Assembly: GCA_903870955.1 (NCBI GenBank) | Contig: CAIQEX010000542.1 | Span: 1-13,360 of the forward strand | From: an uncultured beta proteobacterium | GTDB lineage: Bacteria; Pseudomonadota; Gammaproteobacteria; Burkholderiales; Burkholderiaceae_C | Direction: 5' to 3' | Length of the DNA stretch: 13,360 nt | Shown: in pieces, positions 1-8,100 of the stretch | Layout of the letters: the number at the start of each line of letters is the position of its first letter | Position numbering within the stretch: the stretch's first letter is position 1 | Made by a program: the position numbers and the translations under genes | Notes under the pieces: model-generated | Told to the model about the DNA's origin: nothing | The model's input: the letters and a program-made list of their open reading frames with translations, nothing else | Databases searched by the model: none

Positions 1-53
1 CATAACCGAGGTCAAGCTTTGCCCTTCATTTCCACTCAAGTTGACGTGTGTCA

Positions 54-69
54 TTTAAATTAGCGTCTT
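54..69 (+). repeat. Direct-repeat copy 1 (TTTAAATTAGCGTCTT), upstream of glgC
   Basis: This 16-base A+T-rich element lies about 75 bases before the glgC start and recurs with one mismatch, in the same orientation, at 13316-13331 near the other end of the window. Its first six bases (TTTAAA) could serve as a weak -35 box: CATAGT at 77-82 follows after 17 bases and matches the -10 consensus at four of six positions. A TTGACG at 41-46 also looks like a -35 box but has no fitting -10. The matching sequence is a fact; a promoter role is a guess. Confidence 0.5.
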
Positions 70-144
70 CTAGCAACATAGTTGCGTACGGGCTCCCGCG
101 CAGCTCGGACGAGTATTCTTTGACACCCATGCCAAGGCGACACC

Positions 145-1443
145 ATGTTGAGATCAGACCAGGATGATGCACAAACCCGAGTCAAACCCCGCGACCCCCG
201 TTTTGTAAGCCAATTAACCCGCAGCACCTTCGCCATGATCCTGGCCGGTGGCCGGGGCAGCCGCTTGCATGAATTGACCAACTGGCGCAGCAAACCGGCG
301 GTGCCCTTTGGCGGCAAGTTCCGCATCATTGATTTCACGCTGTCCAACTGCGTCAATTCTGGCGTCCGCAAGGTCGGGGTCGCCACCCAGTACAAGTCGC
401 AAAGTCTGGTGCGGCACCTGCAACTCGGCTGGAGCTTTCTGGATGGGCGTTTGGGCGAATTCATCGAGATCATGCCGGCGCAACAACAGGTCAATGAGTC
501 GAGTTGGTACCGTGGCACCGCCGACGCGGTGTTTCAGAACATGCGGGAGATTCGTGCCTCCAGTCCTGAATACGTTTTGGTGCTTTCGGGTGACCACATC
601 TACCGCATGGACTATGGCCGGATACTGGCGGCCCACGTCGCAAACCAGGCCGACCTGAGCGTGGCCTGCATCGAAGTCCCGATCGAGGAGGCCAAGGGCT
701 TTGGCGTGATGGAGGTCGATGCCGAACAGCGCGTGGTGGCGTTTGAAGAAAAACCGGCACAGCCCAAAGGCATGCCAGGGCGCCCCGACGTGGCGCTGGC
801 CAGCATGGGAATTTACGTCTTCAATGCGGCCTTTTTGTTTGAGCAGTTGCAGCGCGACGCGGATGACCCCAAGTCCAGCCACGACTTTGGAAAAGATTTG
901 ATTCCCCACTGCGTCAAGCGCTACCGCACCTTTGCGCAGTCCTTTTCCGACAGCCATGTGGGCGAGGCCGACAAGCCGCCCTATTGGCGCGACGTCGGGA
1001 CGCTGGACGCCTATTGGGAAGCCAACATGGATTTGATCCAGGTGGTTCCGCAACTCAATCTGTATGACAGCCACTGGCCCATCTGGACCTGGCAGCAACA
1101 GCTACCACCCGCCAAGTTTGTATTTGACTTTGACAGCCGCCGCGGCATGGCGCTGGATGCGACGGTGTCCGGAGGCTGCATCATCAGCGGCGCGACGGTG
1201 CGCCGATCGCTGCTGTATTCCGGCGTGCGGGTGGACAGCCATGCGCTGGTGGAAGACAGCATTGTGCTGCCCGATGTGCAGATCGGTGAGGGTTGCGTGC
1301 TCAAGAAATGCATCATCGACTCGGACTGCGTCATCGCCGCGGGCACCCGCATCGGCGTGGACCCACAGGAAGACCGCAAGCGTTTTCGGGTGACCGTTTC
1401 GGGCATTACACTGGTCACCCTGGAAATGCTGGGGCAAGCATAA
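145..1443 (+). CDS. glgC: Glucose-1-phosphate adenylyltransferase (ADP-glucose pyrophosphorylase)
   Basis: GlgC makes ADP-glucose and diphosphate from glucose-1-phosphate and ATP, the committed and usually allosterically controlled step of bacterial glycogen synthesis in the cytoplasm. The 432-residue protein has the normal family length. Visible landmarks are the nucleotide-binding loop [11 protein letters not shown] (31-41), the substrate-site WYRGTADAV (121-129, Tyr122), the metal-binding [10 protein letters not shown] (148-157, Asp150), the glucose-1-phosphate lysine in FEEKP (Lys203), YWRDVGT (280-286), and a C-terminal left-handed beta-helix with hexapeptide-like repeats from about 335. 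The ATG is preceded by a modest AAGG eight bases upstream; the first ~28 residues are a poorly conserved extension, so the start could differ slightly. No other glycogen gene is in the window. A ferredoxin gene follows after 14 bases and is probably co-transcribed. Confidence 0.96.
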   Translation: MLRSDQDDAQTRVKPRDPRFVSQLTRSTFAMILAGGRGSRLHELTNWRSKPAVPFGGKFRIIDFTLSNCVNSGVRKVGVATQYKSQSLVRHLQLGWSFLDGRLGEFIEIMPAQQQVNESSWYRGTADAVFQNMREIRASSPEYVLVLSGDHIYRMDYGRILAAHVANQADLSVACIEVPIEEAKGFGVMEVDAEQRVVAFEEKPAQPKGMPGRPDVALASMGIYVFNAAFLFEQLQRDADDPKSSHDFGKDLIPHCVKRYRTFAQSFSDSHVGEADKPPYWRDVGTLDAYWEANMDLIQVVPQLNLYDSHWPIWTWQQQLPPAKFVFDFDSRRGMALDATVSGGCIISGATVRRSLLYSGVRVDSHALVEDSIVLPDVQIGEGCVLKKCIIDSDCVIAAGTRIGVDPQEDRKRFRVTVSGITLVTLEMLGQA

Positions 1444-1457
1444 AAGCGAGGCTGCAT

Positions 1458-1751
1458 CTGAATTCACCGACACAACCCGAGACCTGGTACACCGCCACCG
1501 ACACATCCGACGACCGTCAGGTCGACGCGCCAAGCAACCAGCCCCTGCTGCTGTCGCTGGAAATGGGCGGCGCGAACTGGCCCAGTTCCTGTCGCAATGG
1601 CACGTGCCGCACCTGCATCGGTAAGCTGGAAAGCGGCCAGGTGCGCTACGAACTGGAATGGCCAGGCCTGAGCGCCGAAGAAAAAACCGAGGGCTATGCA
1701 CTGCCCTGCGTGGCATACCCGTGTTCCGACATTGTGATCAGCCCCGGCTGA
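1458..1751 (+). CDS. Small plant-type [2Fe-2S] ferredoxin, probable CTG start
   Basis: This is an electron-transfer protein of about 97 residues with the plant/vertebrate-type [2Fe-2S] binding pattern: Cys45-X4-Cys50-X2-Cys53 (in SCRNGTCRTC) and Cys84 (in LPCVAYPC), with a further Cys89. The partner enzyme cannot be told from the sequence. No ATG, GTG or TTG in this frame gives a sensible N terminus: the nearest upstream ATG (1293) would add about 55 residues that are only out-of-frame glgC, and the internal ATG (Met36) would cut into the fold. A CTG at 1458 has GAGG (1448-1451) six bases upstream, and the family-like sequence begins just after it, so I take CTG as the start; CTG 1452 is the alternative. 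The gene sits 14 bases after glgC and converges with the deacetylase gene, 44 bases from its end. Confidence 0.83.
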   Translation: MNSPTQPETWYTATDTSDDRQVDAPSNQPLLLSLEMGGANWPSSCRNGTCRTCIGKLESGQVRYELEWPGLSAEEKTEGYALPCVAYPCSDIVISPG

Positions 1752-1795
1752 AACGCGGTTGGCCGCTAGGACTTGGTGCAACGTGACGACAAGGT

Positions 1796-2827
1796 CTACG
1801 CCACCGACTCGAAGCCCTGCAAAACGCTGACCACGTTGGTGCCAATCTCCTCAACGGCGTAGCCGCCTTCCATCACAAACACCGTGGGTTTATGAAGACG
1901 GCCAATGGCCTCACCCATGCGCACGTAGTTTTCACCTTCCAATTTAAATTGGGAAATGGGGTCGTTCTTGAACGTGTCCACCCCGAGTGAGACGACGATG
2001 GCATCGGGTGCATACAGCGCGGTGAGACCGCACAGGTGGTTCAGCGCTTCACCCCACTCAGGCCAGGCAGCGCCCAATGCAAGCGGGTAATTGTGGTTAA
2101 AGCCCAATCCTTTTGCGGCTCCCATTTCGTCACGGTAGCCCAGGAAATGCGGGTAGTCACGCTCAGGGTCGGCGTGTATCGAGCCGAACATCACATCGTC
2201 GCGATCGTAGAAAATTTGCTGTGAACCATTGCCGTGGTGATAGTCCACATCCAAAAGCGCAACCCGCTTTGCGCCCTGGTCAATAAACGCCTGGGCCGCT
2301 ATGGCGGCATTGTTCAGGTAGCAGTACCCGCCAAGATAGTCTCGTCCTGCATGGTGGCCCGGTGGGCGGCACAGGGCGAATGCGCCACGGGCACCCGCGC
2401 TGACATGCTTCTGCGCAGTCATGGCCACGTTGACGGCACTGCGCACAGCCTGCCAGGTACCACTGGTAATTTGCGCTGCGCCATCCATGGCGTAGTAACC
2501 CACCTTGGCATCGATAAAACGGGGTGGGAACGTGCGCATACCCCGGATGTTGTAGACGTAGGGCAGGATGTCGTTCTTGCGGCCCAGTGCAGACCACTCG
2601 GCCCAGGCCGTCTGCAGGTACTGCACGTAGTCCAGGCTGTGCACCGCCGTAATGACCTGATCAGGAAATGCCTCGGGCTCGACCACCGTGCCCAATTGGG
2701 ACGCGCGGATGGCATTCAAAACCATGTCCATGCGCTGAGGGCTTTCAAAGGGAGTGACCAACTCCCCATCCAAAACTTCGTATTTTGGGAAGTGCAATCG
2801 TTGGTCGTCGCTGTAAATGGTTTGCAT
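1796..2827 (-). CDS. aphA: Acetylpolyamine amidohydrolase (histone deacetylase superfamily)
   Basis: This is a zinc hydrolase that removes acetyl groups from acetylated polyamines such as acetylputrescine, or possibly from acetyl-lysine. The 343-residue product aligns by eye along its whole length with Mycoplana ramosa AphA, including the ELV.PFE.P.R segment and the FxLCRPPGHHAG, LDVDYHHGNG, SLGVDTF and VMEGGY motifs. Starting at the ATG at 2827, active-site residues fall at His158/His159, zinc ligands at Asp195, His197 and Asp284, and the transition-state tyrosine at Tyr323, the same numbers I recall for the M. ramosa enzyme. That agreement decides the start over a GTG at 2848, which would add seven residues (MKSYTLF). 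Neither start has a good Shine-Dalgarno sequence. An inverted repeat overlaps the start region and may be regulatory. The physiological substrate is inferred from the family. Confidence 0.93.
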   Translation of the reverse strand: MQTIYSDDQRLHFPKYEVLDGELVTPFESPQRMDMVLNAIRASQLGTVVEPEAFPDQVITAVHSLDYVQYLQTAWAEWSALGRKNDILPYVYNIRGMRTFPPRFIDAKVGYYAMDGAAQITSGTWQAVRSAVNVAMTAQKHVSAGARGAFALCRPPGHHAGRDYLGGYCYLNNAAIAAQAFIDQGAKRVALLDVDYHHGNGSQQIFYDRDDVMFGSIHADPERDYPHFLGYRDEMGAAKGLGFNHNYPLALGAAWPEWGEALNHLCGLTALYAPDAIVVSLGVDTFKNDPISQFKLEGENYVRMGEAIGRLHKPTVFVMEGGYAVEEIGTNVVSVLQGFESVA

Positions 2828-2847
2828 GAAAAGAGTGTAACTTTTCA
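2827..2847. promoter_or_regulatory. 7-7-7 inverted repeat overlapping the deacetylase start
   Basis: TGAAAAG (2827-2833) and CTTTTCA (2841-2847) form a perfect inverted repeat around a 7-base spacer, touching the first base of the chosen ATG and spanning the alternative GTG start. On the transcript the hairpin would hold the translation start; on DNA it has the size and symmetry of an operator. A second inverted repeat, CCCAC-N6-GTGGG, lies immediately beyond it (2848-2863). The symmetry is visible; function is inferred. Confidence 0.4.
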
Positions 2848-2868
2848 CCCACTTTCATGTGGGCGCCA

Positions 2869-2928
2869 CGCGTTTGGACAGCCAGCCTTCAGGATGCCAT
2901 GCGCCTGTTTTCGCAGATGCCAAACGCG
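2869..2928. repeat. 9-bp inverted repeat with 42-base spacer
   Basis: CGCGTTTGG (2869-2877) pairs perfectly with CCAAACGCG (2920-2928). The spacer also holds a GGATGCCA/AGATGCCA near-duplication. On the - strand it begins about 20 bases after the stop of the 48-residue ORF and ends before the deacetylase gene. No T-tract follows, so it is not a standard intrinsic terminator; a structured leader, a Rho-dependent end or a remnant repeat are all possible. Confidence 0.35.
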
Positions 2929-2948
2929 GTGCGGCAGCACTTGCAGAA

Positions 2949-3095
2949 TTACACGGCGTCGGTTGGGCTGCTACTGCCAACTACGTCGCTGCTGAGCGCA
3001 ATGCCGTTGAACGTTACCGTATCCATGGGCAACCAGAACATACCGGCAACCGTCAAGACCACAGTAGCCAGCCAGGAGAGCGTGAGTGTTTTCAT
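2949..3095 (-). CDS. Very small single-span membrane or exported protein (48 residues)
   Basis: This ORF is short enough to be skipped by ordinary gene calling. It starts with an ATG eight bases after GAGG (in CCGAGGAAATTGAA), 15 bases after the stop of the 83-residue gene, so the two are probably co-translated. The protein begins MKTLTLSWLATVVLTVAGMF, a short basic start followed by a hydrophobic stretch to about residue 23, then a Ser/Asp-rich tail of about 25 residues ending in SSSPTDAV. It could be a membrane-anchored small protein or a secreted peptide with a signal sequence. I recognise no family. Support is the good ribosome site, the spacing and the coherent membrane-protein layout. 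Confidence 0.5.
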   Translation of the reverse strand: MKTLTLSWLATVVLTVAGMFWLPMDTVTFNGIALSSDVVGSSSPTDAV

Positions 3096-3110
3096 TTCAA
3101 TTTCCTCGGT

Positions 3111-3362
3111 TTAGATGAGCGTGATTTGGGTGGTGGGTGCCTGGGTAACAGGCAGATCAAAAATACTGCCCAAAGGTTTGGGCTGCGAAAACAGCGTATG
3201 GGTGGTTACGGCCGCGCTGGTATCCGACGACAGCTGAGGGGAGCCGTTCAATACCACCCCGGCCAGCACGGCCACAGTGAAGACACCGGTACTGATGGCA
3301 AGTGCCGCCTGAACTGCCTTGCGCTCCGCGCTTTTTTGCGGGTGGATTTGGTTAATAAGCAT
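3111..3362 (-). CDS. Small single-span membrane protein (83 residues), unknown function
   Basis: The ATG at 3362 is preceded by a strong AAGGAGG five bases upstream, which fixes the start; a longer in-frame version from 3401 would bury that ribosome site inside the gene. The protein has a short N-terminal stretch rich in Lys/Arg (QKSAERK, 9-15), one hydrophobic helix from about 16 to 39 (AVQAALAISTGVFTVAVLAG and on), and a Thr/Pro/Ser-rich tail with no cysteines ending in TTQITLI. By the positive-inside rule the tail should lie in the periplasm. It sits 110 bases after the two-partner-secretion transporter gene, same strand, and is followed by the 48-residue ORF. No known family is recognised; being an accessory to the secretion operon is only a possibility from position. 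Confidence 0.65.
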   Translation of the reverse strand: MLINQIHPQKSAERKAVQAALAISTGVFTVAVLAGVVLNGSPQLSSDTSAAVTTHTLFSQPKPLGSIFDLPVTQAPTTQITLI

Positions 3363-3403
3363 GAAGACCTCCTTGGTGTGCAGGGAGGCGATATTCACCA
3401 CCC

Positions 3404-3432
3404 TTACTAGGAAGTACGCGGCCTGATTCCAA
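3404..3432 (-). promoter_or_regulatory. Possible sigma-70-type promoter for the two small genes
   Basis: On the - strand TTGGAA (3427-3432) is followed after exactly 17 bases by TAGTAA (3404-3409), matching the -35 box at four of six positions and the -10 box at three of six. It lies about 40 bases before the 83-residue gene and after the terminator-like element that follows the transporter gene, so these small genes could have their own promoter. The match is weak. Confidence 0.3.
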
Positions 3433-3448
3433 AAACGGCCAACCCTGC

Positions 3449-3473
3449 AAAAAAATATTTGGCGCGCTTCGCC
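3449..3473 (-). terminator. Weak intrinsic-terminator-like element after tpsB
   Basis: On the - strand GGCG-AAGCG-CGCC forms a short perfect 4-bp stem that overlaps the transporter stop codon, followed by AAATATTTTTTT. The T-tract is convincing and the stem is short, so it may terminate only part of the transcription coming from the secretion operon. Confidence 0.35.
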
Positions 3474-5182
3474 TAGAACGCGTAGCTGACCTGCAGGTGG
3501 ATACTTTTGTCCTGTAGCGCGCCGCTGTCGGGCTGGGGATCGGGGTGCTGTAGCCGCTGTGCCAGGGCCACATCCACGGAAAAGCCATGGGTTGCAAAGT
3601 GCACAGCCACCCCGGCGGACGAAAGGGCATCAACCCCCTCGCCCACATTCTGGCCTTCGCCGTGGTCATAGAACGGGGCCACGTCCAGCTTGGCGTCGCG
3701 CACACCGTCCAAGCGCACCGGGTAATGGAACTCCAGATTCACAACCCGCCCGGTATCGCGAATCAGGTAGTTCTCCCGGTAGCCGCGCACCGTAGACACC
3801 CCCCCAATGGCCATGCGGTCGAGTGCCACCAGGCTCTGCTCTGCACTCTGCGCGGTGGCACGCACGGCCAGTTGTGCGCCGCTCTCCATCACCTCCCGCG
3901 CGTATTGAAATTGCGCCAGCCAGGTGCGATAGCTGTGACTGGCCTGCGGCGTCGAACCCGGCAGGCCCGTCACATCCTGCAGGTTGTTGGAGGACTGGCT
4001 GGTGGTCAACCGCGCCACCATCACATGGCGTTCGTCACGCGCGCTGTACTCGCCCCACAGGCGGCTGGTGGAGACCTTGGTCACACCGTCCAGTTCTCCC
4101 ACAGTGAAAGAAAAGGGCTGGCCCAGCAGCGTGGTCCGGTTCTCACGCTCCACCTGATTCACACCCAGAGTCAACTTGTGGCGCAAGGACTCCTGAACCA
4201 CCTGGCTCAGACCAATGTCGCGCGCATCGATCGTGCTGCCAATCCCCAGCGTCTTCAGCGGCTGCTCCAGCACCGACGATTCCCCGTGCTCAAGCTGGTA
4301 CGAAAAACCCGTGCCATGGGCATTGAGAGGGATACGCCAGGACAGCGTGTAGCGGCCATCGCCCATGTTGTCGGCCCCAGCCTGCAGGCTGGCGTCGAGC
4401 AGGTCGCCGTACCCGCTGAGGTTTCGCACCCCCTTTGCCAATGTGTAACCGGTCTCACCGATAGAAACCGGCCGGTAGTTGTTGACGCTGAGCGTGGCGT
4501 GAAATGCCGGAGCGCGCGTGGCTTCAATGTCCAGCACCGCCTCGCCCGGACGCTGGTCGGGTATCACCCGGGCATTGAGGCGTTCAAACAGCGGATCTTC
4601 CAATAGCAGTTGGTAGCGTTCGCGCAGGGCATCGGCATTGAACACGGCGTTTTCGTCGGGCACCAGCCGCTTGACCACATACGACTCGTTGAGATGCTCC
4701 AGACCGCGCAAACGTATATAAGAAAGCCGTCCCTCGACCAGATCCAGCGTCAGACGGTTGCCCGCCACCGCATCGGCCGACAGCACGGCACCCGAATTGA
4801 CGAAACCTTGCTCGACGTAAAAACGGGTTACCAGCAAGCGCAGACTTTCCAGATCGGCGTCGGTAAGGCCCCGCTTCAAATAAGGTTCGGCCAAACGCTC
4901 CAGCGCCTGCGTGCTCACCACCGTGTTGCCCCGAAACAGGATGGCCTGCGGCGTCACCCGCACGGCCCCAGCAACGCCAGACCGGGCAGCCTCAGGTGCC
5001 GCCACGGGTGGCAAGGTGAAGCCTGCGGCAGGAACGGCCGGCAGCAAGGGTGGGGCCACCGGCTCACGCGCATTGGAAAGGTCCGCCGAACCGGCAGCAA
5101 AGCTGGCCGTACCCATCGCGGCCAACCAGGCACACACCATGCGCTGCGTACCCGATCTGCGAGACAAAAGAAAATGGATCAC
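3473..5182 (-). CDS. Two-partner secretion outer-membrane transporter TpsB (ShlB/FhaC/HecB family)
   Basis: This Omp85-superfamily pore should carry the neighbouring TpsA exoprotein across the outer membrane. With the GTG at 5182 it is 569 residues: a Sec signal region (hydrophobic part about 15-31), a Pro/Ala-rich linker, POTRA 1 (about 83-160, starting FRGNTVVS), POTRA 2 (about 155-221), then a 16-stranded-type barrel. The barrel carries the conserved VRGY motif (465-468, in GGVSTVRGYREN) that sits inside the pore in FhaC, and the protein ends in phenylalanine (VSYAF), as outer-membrane proteins normally do. The GTG at 5182 is chosen because AGGAAA, overlapping the tpsA stop, lies just before it; a GTG at 5203 would overlap tpsA by 13 bases and has no such site. 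It is the last of the five tightly packed genes. A C7 run at 3799-3805 lies inside the barrel coding region. Confidence 0.95.
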   Translation of the reverse strand: MIHFLLSRRSGTQRMVCAWLAAMGTASFAAGSADLSNAREPVAPPLLPAVPAAGFTLPPVAAPEAARSGVAGAVRVTPQAILFRGNTVVSTQALERLAEPYLKRGLTDADLESLRLLVTRFYVEQGFVNSGAVLSADAVAGNRLTLDLVEGRLSYIRLRGLEHLNESYVVKRLVPDENAVFNADALRERYQLLLEDPLFERLNARVIPDQRPGEAVLDIEATRAPAFHATLSVNNYRPVSIGETGYTLAKGVRNLSGYGDLLDASLQAGADNMGDGRYTLSWRIPLNAHGTGFSYQLEHGESSVLEQPLKTLGIGSTIDARDIGLSQVVQESLRHKLTLGVNQVERENRTTLLGQPFSFTVGELDGVTKVSTSRLWGEYSARDERHVMVARLTTSQSSNNLQDVTGLPGSTPQASHSYRTWLAQFQYAREVMESGAQLAVRATAQSAEQSLVALDRMAIGGVSTVRGYRENYLIRDTGRVVNLEFHYPVRLDGVRDAKLDVAPFYDHGEGQNVGEGVDALSSAGVAVHFATHGFSVDVALAQRLQHPDPQPDSGALQDKSIHLQVSYAF

Positions 5183-5190
5183 GCTGTTTC

Positions 5191-8100
5191 CTATCCCGCG
5201 CACCGCGTTGACGTTGCAAGACCGGTTGTGACCGGCACCGGCGCTAGCGCATCGATAGCCGGCGCCTGTGGCCCCAGCAGATTGCCCGCCCGCGGCGCAA
5301 ACCCGCCACGCCCACTTTGCGCCAGTGAGCTACCGCCGGTGGCCTGACATGGGCTACGGGCAACACCGGAAGAGCCGATGGAACGCGCCTTGAGCGGGGT
5401 CACCTTGCCGGACAGGTCCAGCGCGGGAGATGTCACCTGCACATTGCCGCCAAGGCCAGTAGGCGCGGCCGCCTGAATCACGTTAAAGCCGAACACATCC
5501 GGCTGGAAGGTGTAGGGCGTAGAACCGCCAAGAAAGAGGCTGTTGCCAGTGGGGATCAAGGCGTTCACATCAATGTTTACCGCCCCTCCGACTGCGCTGG
5601 CTGCCGCTGTATTGGCCTGGATAAAACCGCTGTTCATCACCAGCGCGTTGGCCTGGATGCTGATGTCCCCCCCATTGCCACTGCCGCCCGTGACAGACGT
5701 GGTGATCTGCGAATGGTCCAGCAGAACCGTGCCGTTGCCCGCGATGAGAATAGAGCCACCATTGCCACTGTTGGCACTGGTCGTGATGGAACTGGGATCA
5801 ATGTTGAGCATTTGCCCAAAGTGCACGTCGATGCTGCCCGCAGCCATGTTGCCCGTGGACGCTGCCGTGATCTTGGCCTCTTTCATGACGATGCTGGCGG
5901 CGTTGACCGACAGGGTGGAGCGCGTGACCGCAGAAGGTGCGCCCACCGTGGCGTCGTTTTGAATGGTCAGCTGTCCGCCATTGGAAAGCGTAAGCGAGTC
6001 TGCTGCGCGAACCGTGAGGTTCCCCGTGCGCCCGGAAGACGCATCGCCTGCGGTGGCGCTGATCGAACTCGCACGATCCGCGTTTCGGCCATCGACCCAC
6101 AGTTTTTTGGCGCTTACCGACAAATTGCCTGCGGCGCCAGACCCAATGGTTCCGGCCGTTACATAGCCGCCCGAGCGCACCGTTAAATCACCCGAAGCCA
6201 TCACATTAACTGCTCCGCCGTCACCCGACCCCTGCGTTCCAGAGCCTATATATCCACCATTGGAGACAAGAATATTTTCCAATGCGGTCACTTCCACGGC
6301 CCCCCCGGATCCGCTTGCTGCGGTGTCCGTTGAACTGCCAATGCCCGACAGGTTGCCGTCGACCCAGACATTGCGGGCCGTCACGTGCACCGGCATCACA
6401 CTACCGGCACCGTAAGAGCCAGACGCGATTTGCGCACCTCCAACCAATTGAATATCGCCTACAGCACGGACGGTCACCTCGCCACCATTGCCTTGGGAAG
6501 TTGCGGAACTCGTAATGCCTGTGAATTGCATTGCGGTGTTCCCCAGCCCGTTGGCAGAAATGGCACCCGCGTTGACATGGATTGCGCCACCGTTGCCGAG
6601 GGAATAACTACTCGAATCCACGTTGCCGCCATTCAACAGCGACAAAGTGCCGGTGGTGTTGAGGGCAATTGAACCGCCATTGCCTGTCGTAACGCCCGTG
6701 AAACCCGAAAGATAATTCGCACTCGAGGTGTAACTGTAGATGCCCGTATCAAACCCCTCCAGGGCAATATGGGACGCATCGACCGAAATGGATCCTGCGT
6801 TACCCGACGTGTAGGTGAGCGTGTAAATACCTGATCTTTTTGCATAGTTTTCGCTGCTGAAAAGCGAGACCGTGCCACCGGCAATCAATTGGATATTGCC
6901 GGCGTTTCCAGGGCCCGAGAAGCTGGACGCATCGATAACACCTCCGTCAATTAGATGAACGTCCGAGACCGTTTGAAGACGGATATTTCCTGCGTTGCCC
7001 GATGCATAGGCCTTGCTTATAAATCCCGTATCCGCCTCCCCACCTGCGTTGATGGTCACACTGTCGGCATGTACATTGATCGATCCGGCATTGCCACTGG
7101 CGTAGGAAGCCGTCAGCAAAGCCCCTTGGCGCATGACGTTCAGTGCGCCGCTTGTCGTCACATTGATCGCCCCCCCAGACCCTTCCCCTGCGCTAAAGGC
7201 ACCTATGTAGGATTGCTGCGTGCTGTCCAAGGCGTTCAGCGTCAGGTTGCCCGCGTGAATCGTGATATCTCCGGCATCACCTGCGACGTACGTGGCAGTG
7301 CTGATGACCCCACCGTTGCGCACCGCCATATCGCCTGCGGTGCGGATGTTGATCGTTCCAGCGCGGCCGGTCGTGCCATAGGCATAGGCAAACATGCCAG
7401 TCCCGTGGGTGCTGGCCTGCTGATCAATCAAAAGGCTGGCCGCCGCGATATCCAGACTACCCGCGTTCCCGGAGTTGGTCGATAGCGCATCGACATAGCC
7501 GCCTGCCAGCAGTGACAGTGCTCCGCCAACATGCAAACTGGCCGTGCCACCGTGACCGGCCGCGTAGGTGTCGACATCGATGCCCCCGCGGTCGTGCAGT
7601 GTGACGTCACCGGTGGTAGCAATTTGAAGCACGCCTGCCCCGCCAGAACCCGCTTGCGCTTCATTGAAGATGCCACTCAGGAATCCGGAAATATCGATGT
7701 TCGCCGCCTGTATGGATACGTCGCCCGCATTCGATGCAGACGCCGTGGCAGATCCAATTTGTCCGCCATTTCGCATCTGTATGTTTCCAGAGGCGATCAC
7801 CTCCACATTGCCGACCTGGCCGGTAGCGTCTGGCAATGACTGCGACCAGATCGTGCTGGCGTCAAGTTCCACCGAGCCCGCCGCGACCACAATATTGCCG
7901 CCAGCTTGGGAACCCGCGGCCAGCGCCGTGATACTCGAATTCGACAAGCCCTGGAATGTTCCGTTTGCGCCGGTGACGTTGCCCGAAGTTGCAACTTCAC
8001 GCGGCACGCTGCCATGACCCAAAGCCACAATCCGGATGTCCTGACCCATGGTGCCCAGGGTGGCATTGCGCAGGGACACATCCCCCGCAACGATATCGAT

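Noticed and set aside
41..46. TTGACG as a -35 box for glgC
   Set aside because: No acceptable -10 hexamer at 16-18 bases downstream.
214..1098. 294-residue - strand ORF opposite glgC
   Set aside because: No recognisable motif and fully inside glgC, whose catalytic motifs are all present.
1755..1766. GCGG-TTGG-CCGC hairpin between the convergent ferredoxin and deacetylase genes
   Set aside because: Only four base pairs and no T-tract on either strand, too weak to call a terminator although the position would suit one.
2234..2995. 253-residue + strand ORF opposite the deacetylase gene
   Set aside because: Mostly antisense to the deacetylase, which is fully conserved; composition is shadow-like.
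3587..5347. Long + strand ORFs (339 and 245 residues) opposite tpsB
   Set aside because: They are antisense to a clear TpsB gene, rich in His/Arg/Gln, with no domain motifs; typical shadows in G+C-rich DNA.
5191..5420. CdiA-type contact-dependent toxin tip
   Set aside because: No VENN-like motif, no toxin domain, and no small immunity gene directly after tpsA; tpsB follows instead.
5550..7905. Possible tandem DNA repeat or CRISPR-like array in tpsA
   Set aside because: The periodicity is in Gly-rich protein rungs; DNA units diverge and no identical spaced repeats are seen.
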